A stretch of DNA of 45,793 nt from a virus: the IMG/VR virus record IMGVR_UViG_3300037189_007227, positions 1-45,793 of that record, one strand, 5' to 3'. Below are positions 30,981-40,552 of this stretch, piece after piece. The translations under genes and the position numbers were made by a program. Each line of letters begins with the position of its first letter. The first letter of the stretch is position 1. Below the pieces are notes generated by a model, which worked only from the letters and a program-made list of their open reading frames with translations, was not told the DNA's origin and made no database searches.

Positions 30981-32284
30981 TATGCCCCCCTTCCATAAGC
31001 TGTCCAGTAAGCAGGAGTTCTACGGTAGCCCTGTGATGTAGGTACAATCACTGGAGAAACTTGGTTGAGTACAGGGGTTGTTTTTTTAGAAAAGTTTTCA
31101 AGTGTTGCTGACTCAGAAACCATTTTTGGAATGTTTACCGTGCTCATCGTACTGCTCTGCTGTCCTCGAAAACTAGAAGTGGTGTTTGACCCAGTTCCAT
31201 CGGTGACAACATCCATTTCAACGTTGTAGTTGTCGTCTCGCTTTATAACATGGGTAACGTTTTTGACCACCCAATACCCGTCCGTATATTCCCCAGTACC
31301 AAGTACTTGAATTGGAGTAAACGGTCTGATTCTTGGGTCTCCTTGTCCTTTTATTTTAGCAGGCATATTAAGGCGAGCAAGAGTAGAAGCACCCGAAGAA
31401 GAGGACAGTGTTGCCGCATTGCTTTCGGTTACCTGGTCGGACCTGTAGTCTTTAAAAAATACATCACTAACATTTGTTCTTAAGTTTGTACCCACATCAA
31501 TAGGATTGCTTGATGAAATGTAAGGTTGAGCGGTTACGGGGTCAACGCCACCAGTAAACTTTTCTGCTCGAATGTTTTCCGTGTCCTCAAGGTACTCCCC
31601 CTGTAGAACGACAATGCTATCCAGCGTCGTGTCAAGAAGTTGTGAGTTGTAAACAGTACCTTGTTGAGAAGTTTGGAACAACGGAAGAGAGTACATCCCC
31701 GAGTCTAAGTATGAGTCTAAACTCTTAAAGTAAAGGTCAGTACCATCAACAAAGAATACAAATCCAATTTTCTTAGCTTGTTCGACAATCCACTCCCAGT
31801 ACGAGTGTCCAACAATATTTAACTGAGAAAACCTGCGGGCCTCTTTATCACCAATAAAGTTAAAACCATTTTCCGCAGCAATCGTTGCCACAGCCTCAGG
31901 AATGGTCGTATTGGTAAACACTCTATTGACGCGTTCTTTTAGGGGGAAAGAGGAGCCAATGCAGTGGATGTCCATGTGCTGCTCGCGTTGTTGTGGGGCA
32001 TTTGTTTTGGAAACAAAGGATACGTATCCGTACCACTCTTTAGCAAACCCGCCTTGAGTCCAAGATACTTTAATTGGAACTCCAGTTTTAAGAGTTTCAG
32101 CCCAAAGGTTACTTGTTGTAAGGTAAGACAATACCAAAACATCATGTTGGTATTGTTTTTGATGAATAACAATACTTCGTGGAGTTTGAGTGATGGACGG
32201 AATGGTGGGGTACACCACTTGAAACTTAGTATCCCTGCGGTGCTTTGCTTTCGGATTATTGCTGTAGTTAGCTCTATCCGACAT
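30980..32284 (-). CDS. Baseplate hub protein (gpD/gp27-like)
   Basis: 434 residues. The first half has the beta-rich tube-initiator domains expected of late-control protein D or gp27 (PRSIVIHQKQYQHDVLVLSY; GVPIKVSWTQGGFAKEWYGY), then AVATIAAENGFNFIGD and SYWEWIVEQAKKIGFVFFVD, a common gpD-like element, and ends with a Ser/Thr-rich tail. It should form the trimeric hub between tube and spike. It overlaps the LysM-like gene by 11 bases. Confidence is from order and these motifs. Confidence 0.78.
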   Translation of the reverse strand: MSDRANYSNNPKAKHRRDTKFQVVYPTIPSITQTPRSIVIHQKQYQHDVLVLSYLTTSNLWAETLKTGVPIKVSWTQGGFAKEWYGYVSFVSKTNAPQQREQHMDIHCIGSSFPLKERVNRVFTNTTIPEAVATIAAENGFNFIGDKEARRFSQLNIVGHSYWEWIVEQAKKIGFVFFVDGTDLYFKSLDSYLDSGMYSLPLFQTSQQGTVYNSQLLDTTLDSIVVLQGEYLEDTENIRAEKFTGGVDPVTAQPYISSSNPIDVGTNLRTNVSDVFFKDYRSDQVTESNAATLSSSSGASTLARLNMPAKIKGQGDPRIRPFTPIQVLGTGEYTDGYWVVKNVTHVIKRDDNYNVEMDVVTDGTGSNTTSSFRGQQSSTMSTVNIPKMVSESATLENFSKKTTPVLNQVSPVIVPTSQGYRRTPAYWTAYGRGA

Positions 32285-32552
32285 TAGGAATCCTAATTAC
32301 TGTTCCCACCGGTATGTTAAACGGATTTATGATTTCCGGATTTCGGTCCATAATTTTGTACCAAGGAGTAGATGTGCTCAAAAATTTTTGTGCAACCAAA
32401 TCAATGCGGTCATTTTCCTGCCAGGTATACAGAAAAAAGTCAGTGGAATCAGATGGAAATACCCTGAGAACAGTTACGTCATAATCCTGCTTGTTTTTGT
32501 TATAGGCAGTAAAAAGCTTGCCATCAACATACCGGCTATCTGTGTAAATCAT
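32274..32552 (-). CDS. LysM-like baseplate protein
   Basis: 92 residues, ATG at 32552. The C-terminal half, TWQENDRIDLVAQKFLSTST, PWYKIMDRNPEIINP and IPVGTVIRIP, is the LysM-like fold used by gp53-type or gpX-type proteins that link tube to hub in contractile tails rather than a cell-wall enzyme. The N-terminal beta-hairpin (VTVLRVFPSDSTDFFLYTW) is normal for this group. It starts five bases after the upstream gene's reading ends. Confidence 0.8.
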   Translation of the reverse strand: MIYTDSRYVDGKLFTAYNKNKQDYDVTVLRVFPSDSTDFFLYTWQENDRIDLVAQKFLSTSTPWYKIMDRNPEIINPFNIPVGTVIRIPNVG

Positions 32553-32553
32553 A

Positions 32554-33759
32554 TTAAGCCATTCCCTTGTAGTCAGGCAGACGGCTGAACTCTAGGCTTA
32601 CCGTACTGAAGATTGGGACCATCCGCTCATTAAAGATAGTGTGCTTCACTGACAGTGAGTTAAGGACGCCCAAGTAATGTAGGGATGTTCCCAAACTAAC
32701 TTCAACGGGACGACCAATAATCCACCCAACGTCAGCGGTTACTCCACGGAAAGAAGTAGAGAGTTGATATCCAAGAACCGTAGAAAGTAGGAAATCAAGG
32801 TCGTACATTGTTCCCTTGTTATAAATTTGCTTTTGCTCAGCGGTAGTTGGCGTCCTGGGACTGTAGTCGGCACCAGAGTTTGCTGCAAGGAGTTGGGTTG
32901 TAGGGTCATAGTATTTCATATCCGCAATACGATTAAGGACAATGTCAAAGGAAATAGTGCTTTGAGAAACAGCTTGACCAAAAAGGTTTAACGGCATACC
33001 CCCAGAAGCAACCGCACCCTGGTCTTGATTTGGGGACCCCGAGTACACCATGTCAATAGTCGTTGGATTATAGTGAAACTGAAACGCATACTTTGCGTAA
33101 GCATAGGGCTGCAGGTTAGCGTTGTCGGGGAGTGTAACCCCATCCTGGTTAACTTTTGTGTCCTTAGGAATGAATAAGCTAACCATTCCCTTGTTAGTTC
33201 CCGACTTAGACCAAAGTTCCTTTGAACTCTTGACAGTAACGGGGTTATTCTGCGAACCACCAGCTTCCGCATGAAGCAACGTATCAAAAGCCGATTTTGG
33301 ACTAAAATAAGCCTCGGATACGCACCCCACATTATATGTGAAAGCTTTTTTACCGTAGTTTAACTTTGGCGCAGCTTTAGTGGTTCCACCGCCAGAGCCA
33401 CCATTTCCAGAAGCTAGCTTCTTTTCAAGGTTGTTTAAGTAAACCCTACCCTTAGCAATAAGCTTTGGGTTTGGGGTATACCCCTTAGCAATGTAGTTCT
33501 CATACCCCGCAGCACTAGAGCTTGCTATAACATAACTGGGGGTTCCCAAACGGCTACGTTGTCCCGCATCTTGAGTCAGGTTAGTAATTACGTCGTTTAT
33601 AAACGTTCCAGAAGCTTTAGGCGTGCCTTTTCCGGTAGGAACCACGCGGGGAGCGGACGAGTGCCCCGGTGCCGAGGTACCCCTAATCCCGTTTAAAAAA
33701 CGAAGAGTAGGAATACTTTTTTGGTTTTCAAAACCTGTAACTGTGTTTAGCAAACCCAT
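32554..33759 (-). CDS. Tube-initiator/baseplate structural protein
   Basis: 401 residues, TAATG with the tape measure gene. The first 120 residues are Gly/Ser/Lys-rich and contain NYIAKGYTPNPKLIAKGRVY. The central FQFHYNPTTIDMVYSGSPNQ is a hallmark of tail tube-initiator or gp48/gp54-like baseplate proteins of contractile tails, and the C-terminal domain (SLGTSLHYLGVLNSLSVKHT) resembles tube-like beta barrels. It probably seats the first tube ring. Exact homologue not determined. Confidence 0.68.
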   Translation of the reverse strand: MGLLNTVTGFENQKSIPTLRFLNGIRGTSAPGHSSAPRVVPTGKGTPKASGTFINDVITNLTQDAGQRSRLGTPSYVIASSSAAGYENYIAKGYTPNPKLIAKGRVYLNNLEKKLASGNGGSGGGTTKAAPKLNYGKKAFTYNVGCVSEAYFSPKSAFDTLLHAEAGGSQNNPVTVKSSKELWSKSGTNKGMVSLFIPKDTKVNQDGVTLPDNANLQPYAYAKYAFQFHYNPTTIDMVYSGSPNQDQGAVASGGMPLNLFGQAVSQSTISFDIVLNRIADMKYYDPTTQLLAANSGADYSPRTPTTAEQKQIYNKGTMYDLDFLLSTVLGYQLSTSFRGVTADVGWIIGRPVEVSLGTSLHYLGVLNSLSVKHTIFNERMVPIFSTVSLEFSRLPDYKGMA

Positions 33760-36353
33760 TATTTACTTCCCATCTTGTGGATGAGGCTGTCTGCCTCAAT
33801 GTAGTTCTTTACCAACTCTGCAAATCTGCGAGCTTCAGTCTCTGATGCTTGGGCAATACTCAAGTTAATGGTGACGTTGTTTCCGCCACCGCGTCCCCCA
33901 CCAGCGGCGATTCCTTCACGCCAAACCTTAGCTTGCTCTGCGGTAAGGATTGCTTCGCCAGCGTGAACGTTTACGGGACCATCGTTAGCAACGTTAGAGT
34001 CACCATCCTTAGCGCGAGGTGCTCCCGGAAGATAGATTCCCATGTTTTTGTTTGTTAAGGAGTTAACTCCACTTGTTCCTACCCCTACCCCCATATTGCC
34101 TGAGGCACCAACTACAGAGCTTGAAGAAGAGCCTGCCCCAGCACTACCTGCGCCATTATATGCCGGAACACTGATTGCTCCAGTTTTTGCACGAGAATCA
34201 ATGATTGAGTTGATGTCTGGTGCCGCCGTTCCGCCACCACCATAGATTGTTCCACCCGAACTTGCTCCCGTACCGGAACCATTGATGACTTTACCCGCAA
34301 TACCTGTAAGGATTTTTGCAGGGTCAAAAAAGTTACCAGCAGCATCTGTGACGCCAAAGTGAAGGTGAGCACCGGTAGAGTTACCCGTTGAACCAACATA
34401 ACCAATAACTTGACCTTGCTTAACTTCTTTTCCGTTAGTACAGGCAATTCTTGATTGGTGGGCGTAGTAGGTAACCATTCCATTGGCGTGTTTGATTTTT
34501 ACGAGATTACCGTAATCACCGCTAGGACCAGTAAAAATAACTGTTCCATCGGCAGACGCCTGAATTGGGGTACCCATTCCTGCCCCAAAGTCAATTCCAT
34601 GGTGATAGGTGTTTGTCCCATTGTGGAAGGGAGATGGGCGCGGACCAAAGTCATCAGTAATCTTTGCATTTACTGGAGGGTTGAACTTTATGTTTGTTTT
34701 TGAGTTTCCCGTTACTCCAGAGTTACTGATTGTGCTTGACTCACCACCGTAACCAGCTCCCTGCATTGCTGCGTTGTAGGACGAAAACCATCCACCGACA
34801 CCACCAATAAGACCACCAGCAACAGCTCCAATTGCTGTACCAATACCGGGAGCAAACATGCTTCCAATCATGGCACCGGAGGCCGCCCCACCAAGACCGT
34901 TTTGAAGTGCAGATGACCATGCTTGACCGGTTGCTGCTTGGTCCGCCTGCGACCTAGTTGCCTTCATTGCTTTTTGTTGAAGACCAATCTGCCCCGCTTG
35001 GTCAGCTTGGTTTATGATGTTCATAGTTGTCATCACTGCTCCAGCAACACCAAGGCCACCACGTGCCACTTTCCCCGCAGCAGAGAGATACTTACCAGCA
35101 TTACCGCCAGGAGCAGTACCGCCTCCGCCACCCATTCCGCGCATAAGCATTCCTGCACCAATTGCGCCACCCACAGCATTCATCACCCCACCACCAACAC
35201 CGGACGCACCTTGCACAAACCCAGCACCCGCAGTGTTTCCTTGGAAGAAAGAGATTTGCGCTTTTGCATACCCAGCAAACGTTTGAGCAAGCTTACCCGC
35301 AGTTTCATTCAACGATTTCAATGCCGGGAGGCTATCGTTAATCGCTTTAATGTAGTTAGCCTGAGCATCGTTCATCGCCCCAGCAGCATAGGTGTTACTC
35401 TCAAGCTGTGCTTTAGCAGGGTTAATGCCGTTTTTCTTAGCAAAATCTTGCATAGCTTTATCACTTGTTAGGTCAAGGTTATTACCCTTTGCCGCTTCAA
35501 GCATGTACTGCTGGAACAACTGAGACTGGTCATTTGAAAAGCCCATGCTTGTAAGCATCTCTTGACCACCCAATTGGCGGAAAAACTTATTGGTGTCAGT
35601 AACACTTGCCTGTTTGTGTCCAGCTTGAAGGCGTGAGCGCATTTCAGCAAAAATTTGACCCTGGCTCTTTGTCGCACCGGTCACAGGGTCAGTAGTATAA
35701 ATACCCATGTTTCGCATAAGCGAAGCCGACATCGACCCAGTAGTCAACCCGTTGAGAGCGGCAGCGGCACGGTCATTGCTCATATTCAGGTACTTGGCGG
35801 CGTTTGAAACACCGCGAACAGTCTGCATATACAGACTTCCTGGGTTTGTACTGAAGTTCATGCCCTGAGCAGAGAGGTACTGCGCAACTTCGGCGTCAGA
35901 CGTCGGTGAGGTTACTCCTCCGCGCATGGCGTTATATGTTGCTGACTGAACCCGAGCATCACCACCCGCACCCAAACCAAAACGAACTGACGAGTTATAG
36001 TAGTTTGTCGCACGGTTCACTGTTGGACCGACGTCTGGCATCATCGCCAAAGCACCCGTCATTACTGACTGACCAGCTTGAATAAGTCCTGGGGCAGCAC
36101 CCAAAAGCATATTGGTAAGACCAGATGATGCCCGACCCATAGGCTGTTGCCCAGGAACGTTTGCCAAACTATTTGGCATCATGGAGCTTCCGGTAGTAGC
36201 TGTGCCACCACCAGAACTCTGACTACTGCCGTTAGCAGCATGAATGGCAGACGACGTCTGAGTAAGCCGAGAAACGACACCAGCAAGAACTGTGTCTAGT
36301 TTCTTCAGCTCTTTGGTCGCCTCGGCTACTTCTGTTTTGAAGTCGTCTGCCAT
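33759..36353 (-). CDS. Tape measure protein with M23 peptidase domain
   Basis: 864 residues, helical N-terminus (AEATKELKKLDTVLAGVVSR) and Gly/Ala-rich hydrophobic stretches (about 380-420 and 505-540, e.g. GAMIGSMFAPGIGTAIGAVA) that could insert into the host membrane. An M23 metallopeptidase lies at about 570-685 with zinc ligands H584 and D588 (HHGIDFG) and H665 in AHLHFG, plus H632 (TYYAHQS). The M23 domain would cut peptidoglycan cross-links during DNA entry. Tape length suggests a tail of roughly 130 nm by the usual 0.15 nm per residue rule. Confidence 0.92.
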   Translation of the reverse strand: MADDFKTEVAEATKELKKLDTVLAGVVSRLTQTSSAIHAANGSSQSSGGGTATTGSSMMPNSLANVPGQQPMGRASSGLTNMLLGAAPGLIQAGQSVMTGALAMMPDVGPTVNRATNYYNSSVRFGLGAGGDARVQSATYNAMRGGVTSPTSDAEVAQYLSAQGMNFSTNPGSLYMQTVRGVSNAAKYLNMSNDRAAAALNGLTTGSMSASLMRNMGIYTTDPVTGATKSQGQIFAEMRSRLQAGHKQASVTDTNKFFRQLGGQEMLTSMGFSNDQSQLFQQYMLEAAKGNNLDLTSDKAMQDFAKKNGINPAKAQLESNTYAAGAMNDAQANYIKAINDSLPALKSLNETAGKLAQTFAGYAKAQISFFQGNTAGAGFVQGASGVGGGVMNAVGGAIGAGMLMRGMGGGGGTAPGGNAGKYLSAAGKVARGGLGVAGAVMTTMNIINQADQAGQIGLQQKAMKATRSQADQAATGQAWSSALQNGLGGAASGAMIGSMFAPGIGTAIGAVAGGLIGGVGGWFSSYNAAMQGAGYGGESSTISNSGVTGNSKTNIKFNPPVNAKITDDFGPRPSPFHNGTNTYHHGIDFGAGMGTPIQASADGTVIFTGPSGDYGNLVKIKHANGMVTYYAHQSRIACTNGKEVKQGQVIGYVGSTGNSTGAHLHFGVTDAAGNFFDPAKILTGIAGKVINGSGTGASSGGTIYGGGGTAAPDINSIIDSRAKTGAISVPAYNGAGSAGAGSSSSSVVGASGNMGVGVGTSGVNSLTNKNMGIYLPGAPRAKDGDSNVANDGPVNVHAGEAILTAEQAKVWREGIAAGGGRGGGNNVTINLSIAQASETEARRFAELVKNYIEADSLIHKMGSK

Positions 36354-36354
36354 T

Positions 36355-36511
36355 TCAATCCTTTGTCAATTTTCCGTAACCCTTGGCTATTTCTATCCAG
36401 TTGCTACGCTCTCGGGAGGTCAATTCCTTAATGTCGGATAATGTCCAGCCTTCAAAGCTTCGAGCAAGTGCAGTCCACTCAGTGATGAGTTCTGCGTACT
36501 CAAACCTTTTA
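36355..36511 (-). CDS. Frameshift-encoded C-terminal extension of the tail assembly chaperone
   Basis: This reading frame of 51 codons (after the slip) has no start codon and follows directly on the chaperone stop, ending two bases before the tape measure ATG. It reads KRFEYAELITEWTALARSFE and later SRERSNWIEIAKGYG, typical of the second part of tail chaperones. It is joined by a +1 shift at CAG-TTT-TAA-A: the Phe tRNA on TTT can slip to an identical TTT, leaving AAA as the next codon. A stop lies upstream in this frame, in TGGTGA, so only frameshifting gives access. Confidence 0.75.
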
Positions 36512-37327
36512 AAACTGAAACAAACTTCCGAAACTAATCGGAATCACCACCTCACCTTCACAATCAGGGCAAGTTACCTTGATGTCATCGAACTTCGGTC
36601 CCGGAGTGCGGTCAGCGATTTCTTCGCTGATTTTGCGTCGGTCCTGAATCCCGATGTTGGCGACAGCGTTCGGGCTATAAACCGGAACACCGTCAATTTC
36701 CAAAACCGTGTGCTGAAGCAGGATGGTTCCCAGTTCAGCCAAAGTTTTGTCTACACCGCTATTAAGTTCTTTTTGTACGTGTCCAGTGGGCAGGGTTACC
36801 TTATAGGTGTGTCCCCGACCTTCGACTGTAAATACGCGGTCAGCAATCGGGTCTGCAAGAACCTTGCTCTTGATGTCCGAGAGAAGGTCTACAGCGGCAA
36901 TCTTTTGCTCATTGCATCCTTCACACCAACCAGTTACTTCTACTGGGTTACCAAAAGTAACTCGGTAGATGCCAAGAAGTAGAGCGTCACGGTCACCGGC
37001 AAACAGGTTGTCCAAGACACTCTCGTCAACCTTGTTTCCGCCGATAGTAGCGACTCCACGACTCAGGATGATGTTCAGCATTCGCCCAAGCGTAGATGCC
37101 CGAGAGATTGCTTCCTCATCACGTCCGTTTAGTTCTCGCACCTCGGCACTCCGGATGACCTCCCCGGTTGGCGTAATGTAGCCACCAGGAAGGTCAACCG
37201 AAGTATCCGCAGGCAGATTGATAGGAATTTCTTTATTCTGTTCTTGTTCTGGTTCAGCCATTGCTTTGGCCCCAAGCTCATTGAGGAGGTTAGGGTTTGA
37301 GTTGGCGGTTACGATATTTTCTTCCAT
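36509..37327 (-). CDS. Tail assembly chaperone (frame-0 product)
   Basis: 272 residues from an ATG with GGAG upstream. It lies between tube and tape measure genes, the conserved place for tail chaperones, and includes GYITPTGEVIRSAEVRELNG and DALLLGIYRVTFGNPVEVTG. CEGC (133-136) and CPDC (near 256-259) cysteine pairs give a likely zinc site, unusual for a chaperone but seen in gp26-like baseplate proteins. The gene stops at TAA right after a TTT slip site; the +1 product adds 51 residues. Both forms should coat the tape measure during assembly. The frame-0 form alone could also have another role. Confidence 0.78.
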   Translation of the reverse strand: MEENIVTANSNPNLLNELGAKAMAEPEQEQNKEIPINLPADTSVDLPGGYITPTGEVIRSAEVRELNGRDEEAISRASTLGRMLNIILSRGVATIGGNKVDESVLDNLFAGDRDALLLGIYRVTFGNPVEVTGWCEGCNEQKIAAVDLLSDIKSKVLADPIADRVFTVEGRGHTYKVTLPTGHVQKELNSGVDKTLAELGTILLQHTVLEIDGVPVYSPNAVANIGIQDRRKISEEIADRTPGPKFDDIKVTCPDCEGEVVIPISFGSLFQF

Positions 37328-37349
37328 GAGATACTCCTAGTAGTTAGTG

Positions 37350-38009
37350 TTAGAGACCGTTTGCAGCCTTGGCATTTGCAGCAGCATTTGCAGCAGCAGC
37401 AGCCTGGTCAAGTGCGTCAAAGAACGGCGCACTGTTGTCAAGGTCAGTTGCCCAGTTGACATCAAAGCCCTCGTGAACAAGTGCCATCTGCTCAACAAAG
37501 AGCGCGTTGTCACCTGCGTTGAGGTCAGAGTACGCAACCGATGTAATCCAAGCGTTGTACACCTGGAATCGCATGGCAACGTGGTCCTTACCCTGAGTCT
37601 GGTTCGGGTCTTCTGGGTTAGCGCCAGCAATCGGGTGGCTCAGCACCTTGATTTCGATGTCGCAACGGAAGTCCGAGAGCTTACCCGAGCTACCAGTAGA
37701 CTGAACAGTCTGGAACAGTCGCTTCATCCAGTCCCAGTTCTGGTGGGTGCCAAGGATGACACCGCGCTGGAGCGTGATGGGCGAGAACGCAGTCTGACCA
37801 GGAATCTGGTGAACCGTCGTGTTGTAGCCACCCTCACGGTAAGGGATGCTGTCAGTGGTAACCGACAGACCCGATACCGAAGTGAACCCAAGGGTGGTGG
37901 TGAAGATGTTCAGGCCATTGGGGTCGTGCGGCTTGAACGTGACCAGGAATCGGAAATTCCTAATCGGGTCAGTGGTCAGATTTGACCGGTTGTTGAGAAT
38001 AGTAGCCAT
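37350..38009 (-). CDS. Tail tube protein (gp19-like)
   Basis: 219 residues. The motifs DPIRNFRFLVTFKP, VSGLSVTTDSIPYREGGYNT and ITLQRGV are characteristic of the T4 gp19-type tail tube family, which stacks into hexameric rings inside the sheath. The C-terminus adds an Ala/Asn-rich tail (FDALDQAAAAANAAANAKAA) that may be disordered or seal the tube. It sits between sheath and chaperone genes as expected. Likely one of the most abundant proteins of the virion. Confidence 0.92.
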   Translation of the reverse strand: MATILNNRSNLTTDPIRNFRFLVTFKPHDPNGLNIFTTTLGFTSVSGLSVTTDSIPYREGGYNTTVHQIPGQTAFSPITLQRGVILGTHQNWDWMKRLFQTVQSTGSSGKLSDFRCDIEIKVLSHPIAGANPEDPNQTQGKDHVAMRFQVYNAWITSVAYSDLNAGDNALFVEQMALVHEGFDVNWATDLDNSAPFFDALDQAAAAANAAANAKAANGL

Positions 38010-38026
38010 TCTTCATTTCTCCTTAG

Positions 38027-39553
38027 TTAGGCCGCAGTCTTCTGACTGAGTGTGATTACAACAAACTCAGCCGGGTACTCAAGAGCAACACCGACCTCGA
38101 TGTGAACTTCACCGTTAGCAATGGTTGCTGCGGTGTTGTTTGAGCTGTCACAACGAACGTAGAATGCCTGAGCAGGAGTCTGTCCTGCAAGGCCACCCTG
38201 GTTCGAGTACTGCGTCAGGAACGTGCTGATAGCAGTACGAATCTGCGACCACAGGTTCTCGTCGTTGTTCTGGAACAGAGCGAACTGTGTCGTGTCTGTG
38301 AGCTGGCGCTTGATGTACAGAAGCGAACGGCGCATCGAAACGTAACGGTTGGCAGTGCCATCCTGCTTCAGTGTGCGTGCTCCCATAACAACAACTCCGG
38401 CACCCGGAATGTCACGAACAGCGTTGATGGGCTTTGCAGCCGAGTTCAGCGTGTCGAGGTCCGTGTTCGAGAACTGGCGCTCAAGAGCAACTGCGCTACC
38501 GATGTTAGCGGTAAGACCAGCAGGAGACTTGAACGGTCCGTAGATGTTGTCAGTATTCAGGTACAGACCAGCAACAGGACCAGCAGGGCCGATAAGGCGA
38601 AGCGAAGTCGAGTTACGTCCAACGGGGTCTACGATGTAGACGTTGGGGTAGTACACGGCAGCGTTGCTGTACGAACCACGCGAGGTAGCGTAAGCAAGAG
38701 CATCCGAAACCGAGAGACCGTTGTCGGTGTCGATAACAGCAAATCCGTCGTTAGTTGCACACCACGAGATGATTGCGTCGTGAACAACGGCTCCGTTTGT
38801 TGCACCCAAGTCAGTGATGATTTCGGGAGCAAAGAACACGAGAGAACGGTTTACGTTGTTGAACTCGTTGAGTACAGCAGCGTTTGTTCCAACGTAGTCC
38901 GAAGCAATCGGAGCGGTTCCGTCGGTTCCACTAGCAAGCGGAAGCGGGTTAAGCGCAGGAGTCTTTCCCGAAGTCGGCGTAGCAAGAGTGATGTAGTTCG
39001 AGTAACCGTTTACAACGGTAAGAACGTAGTCAGACGAAGCCGAGTTGTTGAAAACAACGTTGGGGAAAGTCTCCACAACGAGGTCATCAGCAAGAGCAAT
39101 CGTTGGGTTCCCCGAGTAGTCAGTTGCTGCGCCGCCCTCAAGGTAAACCGTAAGGTTATAGTGAGTAGCGTCTACACCTGCAGTGAACTGTACGCGAAGC
39201 TTGTTACCGGCAGCACCAACATTCTTAGCCGAAACAACAACACAGTTTCCCGAGCTAGCGTCGGGAACGGTTACTGTAGCAGCGGTAGCGTCTGCGTGAA
39301 CAACACGACGGACATAGAGTTCGGTTCCGCCAGCCTTGAAGAAGGCTCCGATTCCGAAAGTTGCCGGGAAAGCAGCGTCGTAGCCACCGAACAACTGGGT
39401 GAACTGGTACCACGAAGTAACGCGGGTAACAGTGGTGGGACCCTGAGCCAACTTAGCCACACAAGCTCCGGCTGCGGAGACATTGTTAGAGGCAGCGATA
39501 GGTGCAGGGAGAAGGCGCTCAGTTACGTAAACGCCGGGGCGACCATAGGTCAT
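38027..39553 (-). CDS. Contractile tail sheath protein
   Basis: 508 residues, AAGGAG before the ATG. The start MTYGRPGVYVTERLLPAPIA, the GPTTVTRVTSWYQFTQLFGG segment and the C-terminal KRQLTDTTQFALFQNNDENL and YVRCDSSNNTAATIANGEVH domain match phage tail sheath proteins. It polymerises around the tube and contracts on infection, defining this phage as a myovirus. A beta-rich insertion (about 105-210) decorates the outer surface. Followed by the tube gene after 17 bases. Confidence 0.95.
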   Translation of the reverse strand: MTYGRPGVYVTERLLPAPIAASNNVSAAGACVAKLAQGPTTVTRVTSWYQFTQLFGGYDAAFPATFGIGAFFKAGGTELYVRRVVHADATAATVTVPDASSGNCVVVSAKNVGAAGNKLRVQFTAGVDATHYNLTVYLEGGAATDYSGNPTIALADDLVVETFPNVVFNNSASSDYVLTVVNGYSNYITLATPTSGKTPALNPLPLASGTDGTAPIASDYVGTNAAVLNEFNNVNRSLVFFAPEIITDLGATNGAVVHDAIISWCATNDGFAVIDTDNGLSVSDALAYATSRGSYSNAAVYYPNVYIVDPVGRNSTSLRLIGPAGPVAGLYLNTDNIYGPFKSPAGLTANIGSAVALERQFSNTDLDTLNSAAKPINAVRDIPGAGVVVMGARTLKQDGTANRYVSMRRSLLYIKRQLTDTTQFALFQNNDENLWSQIRTAISTFLTQYSNQGGLAGQTPAQAFYVRCDSSNNTAATIANGEVHIEVGVALEYPAEFVVITLSQKTAA

Positions 39554-39593
39554 GGTATCTCCTTAGATAGATGGTTATTCTGTAGGGTCCGAG

Positions 39594-40244
39594 TTATGTC
39601 GTAATGGTGAATTCCGCTGGCCCAAGATACGTATTCGGAAGGTCGCCAGGACGAACTCCCAAGTACTCTGCACTTGGCGGAGTAATTGTGATGGATTGAA
39701 CTTTTGCAAGCTCAAAGATTTGACCGTCCAGCAACTCCGAAGAGACGCGGGCAGTAATCGCGTTAACAAAAAGACGCTTTGCCTGCTCAGTGCTATCGCG
39801 CTTTGAAATGTCGGTGATGTCCAAACGTCGAACAGTACCGTCATCCAACTCAAGATACCCAAAACGAATTGGGAAAACAGTGGAAAGAAGTTGCGAAATG
39901 ATTGCGCGGTCATGCCGTGGGTGACGAGCATACGTAGTGATTTGGTAGTCGATAGTTACCGGAATGGGGTAGTGAGTATTGAAGCTCGAGTTTTCCGGCA
40001 AATCTGAGGGGGTAAGGTACGAGGGCGATACCATTCCGCGCATTTCTCGCGAAGGGTCGCGCATGACATCAATCATGTCAATGGTGATGTACGGGTAGTT
40101 CTGGGTACGGATTTCCTGGTCAGGCTGCCCAAACCAAACACCAACCGGACGGGGCGTAGAAGCGCCATCCGCTTTCTGGTCGTTTACAGTAATGCCCTGA
40201 AGCTTCTCACGAAGGGCCTTGTCTTCAGAAAGTAGGAACGTCAT
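39594..40244 (-). CDS. Tail terminator/completion-like protein
   Basis: 216 residues, ATGA with the neck gene. The sequence EKLQGITVNDQKADGASTPR, VRDPSREM is preceded by YPYITIDMIDVM, then PVTIDYQITTYARHPRHDRA, a line frequent in tail completion proteins that cap the tail and join it to the neck. Position between neck and sheath supports it. Family is inferred from motif and place; I cannot tell terminator from sheath-stabilising protein. Confidence 0.6.
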   Translation of the reverse strand: MTFLLSEDKALREKLQGITVNDQKADGASTPRPVGVWFGQPDQEIRTQNYPYITIDMIDVMRDPSREMRGMVSPSYLTPSDLPENSSFNTHYPIPVTIDYQITTYARHPRHDRAIISQLLSTVFPIRFGYLELDDGTVRRLDITDISKRDSTEQAKRLFVNAITARVSSELLDGQIFELAKVQSITITPPSAEYLGVRPGDLPNTYLGPAEFTITT

Positions 40245-40552
40245 AGGATTCCCTTCAAGCTGTTCGATAGGTGCTCCATGTAACTCTTTGCACCAACGCC
40301 AGGGGTGTTACCGTACTTGCGCAAAACAGCGGTAGGACGAGTGTTCTCATCACCAAACTCGTGCACAAATGCACGGCCCGATACCTCAGGGTCAACCTGA
40401 GTAACGTATGCGTCACCGTCATACTTCACGTGAAGACCAGCAACAACGTCGGGGTGCCACCCACTCTTGAGCGCACGTTCGCGAAGTTCTGCGGTCATCT
40501 GGGTAGCAGCGTGCTCGGCGGCCTGCTTCATGTGCTCTTTATGATGAGCCAT
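40241..40552 (-). CDS. Head-tail joining (HK97 gp10-like) neck protein
   Basis: 103 residues, GGAGG upstream of the ATG. The helical start (KEHMKQAAEHAATQMTAELR), GLHVKYDGDAYVTQVDPEVS and the GRAFVHEFGDENTRP stretch follow the gp10-like neck family, where the F-x-E-x-G motif is conserved. It should sit between portal/adaptor and tail terminator. Small, soluble, normal length. Assignment rests on position and these residues. Confidence 0.65.
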   Translation of the reverse strand: MAHHKEHMKQAAEHAATQMTAELRERALKSGWHPDVVAGLHVKYDGDAYVTQVDPEVSGRAFVHEFGDENTRPTAVLRKYGNTPGVGAKSYMEHLSNSLKGIL

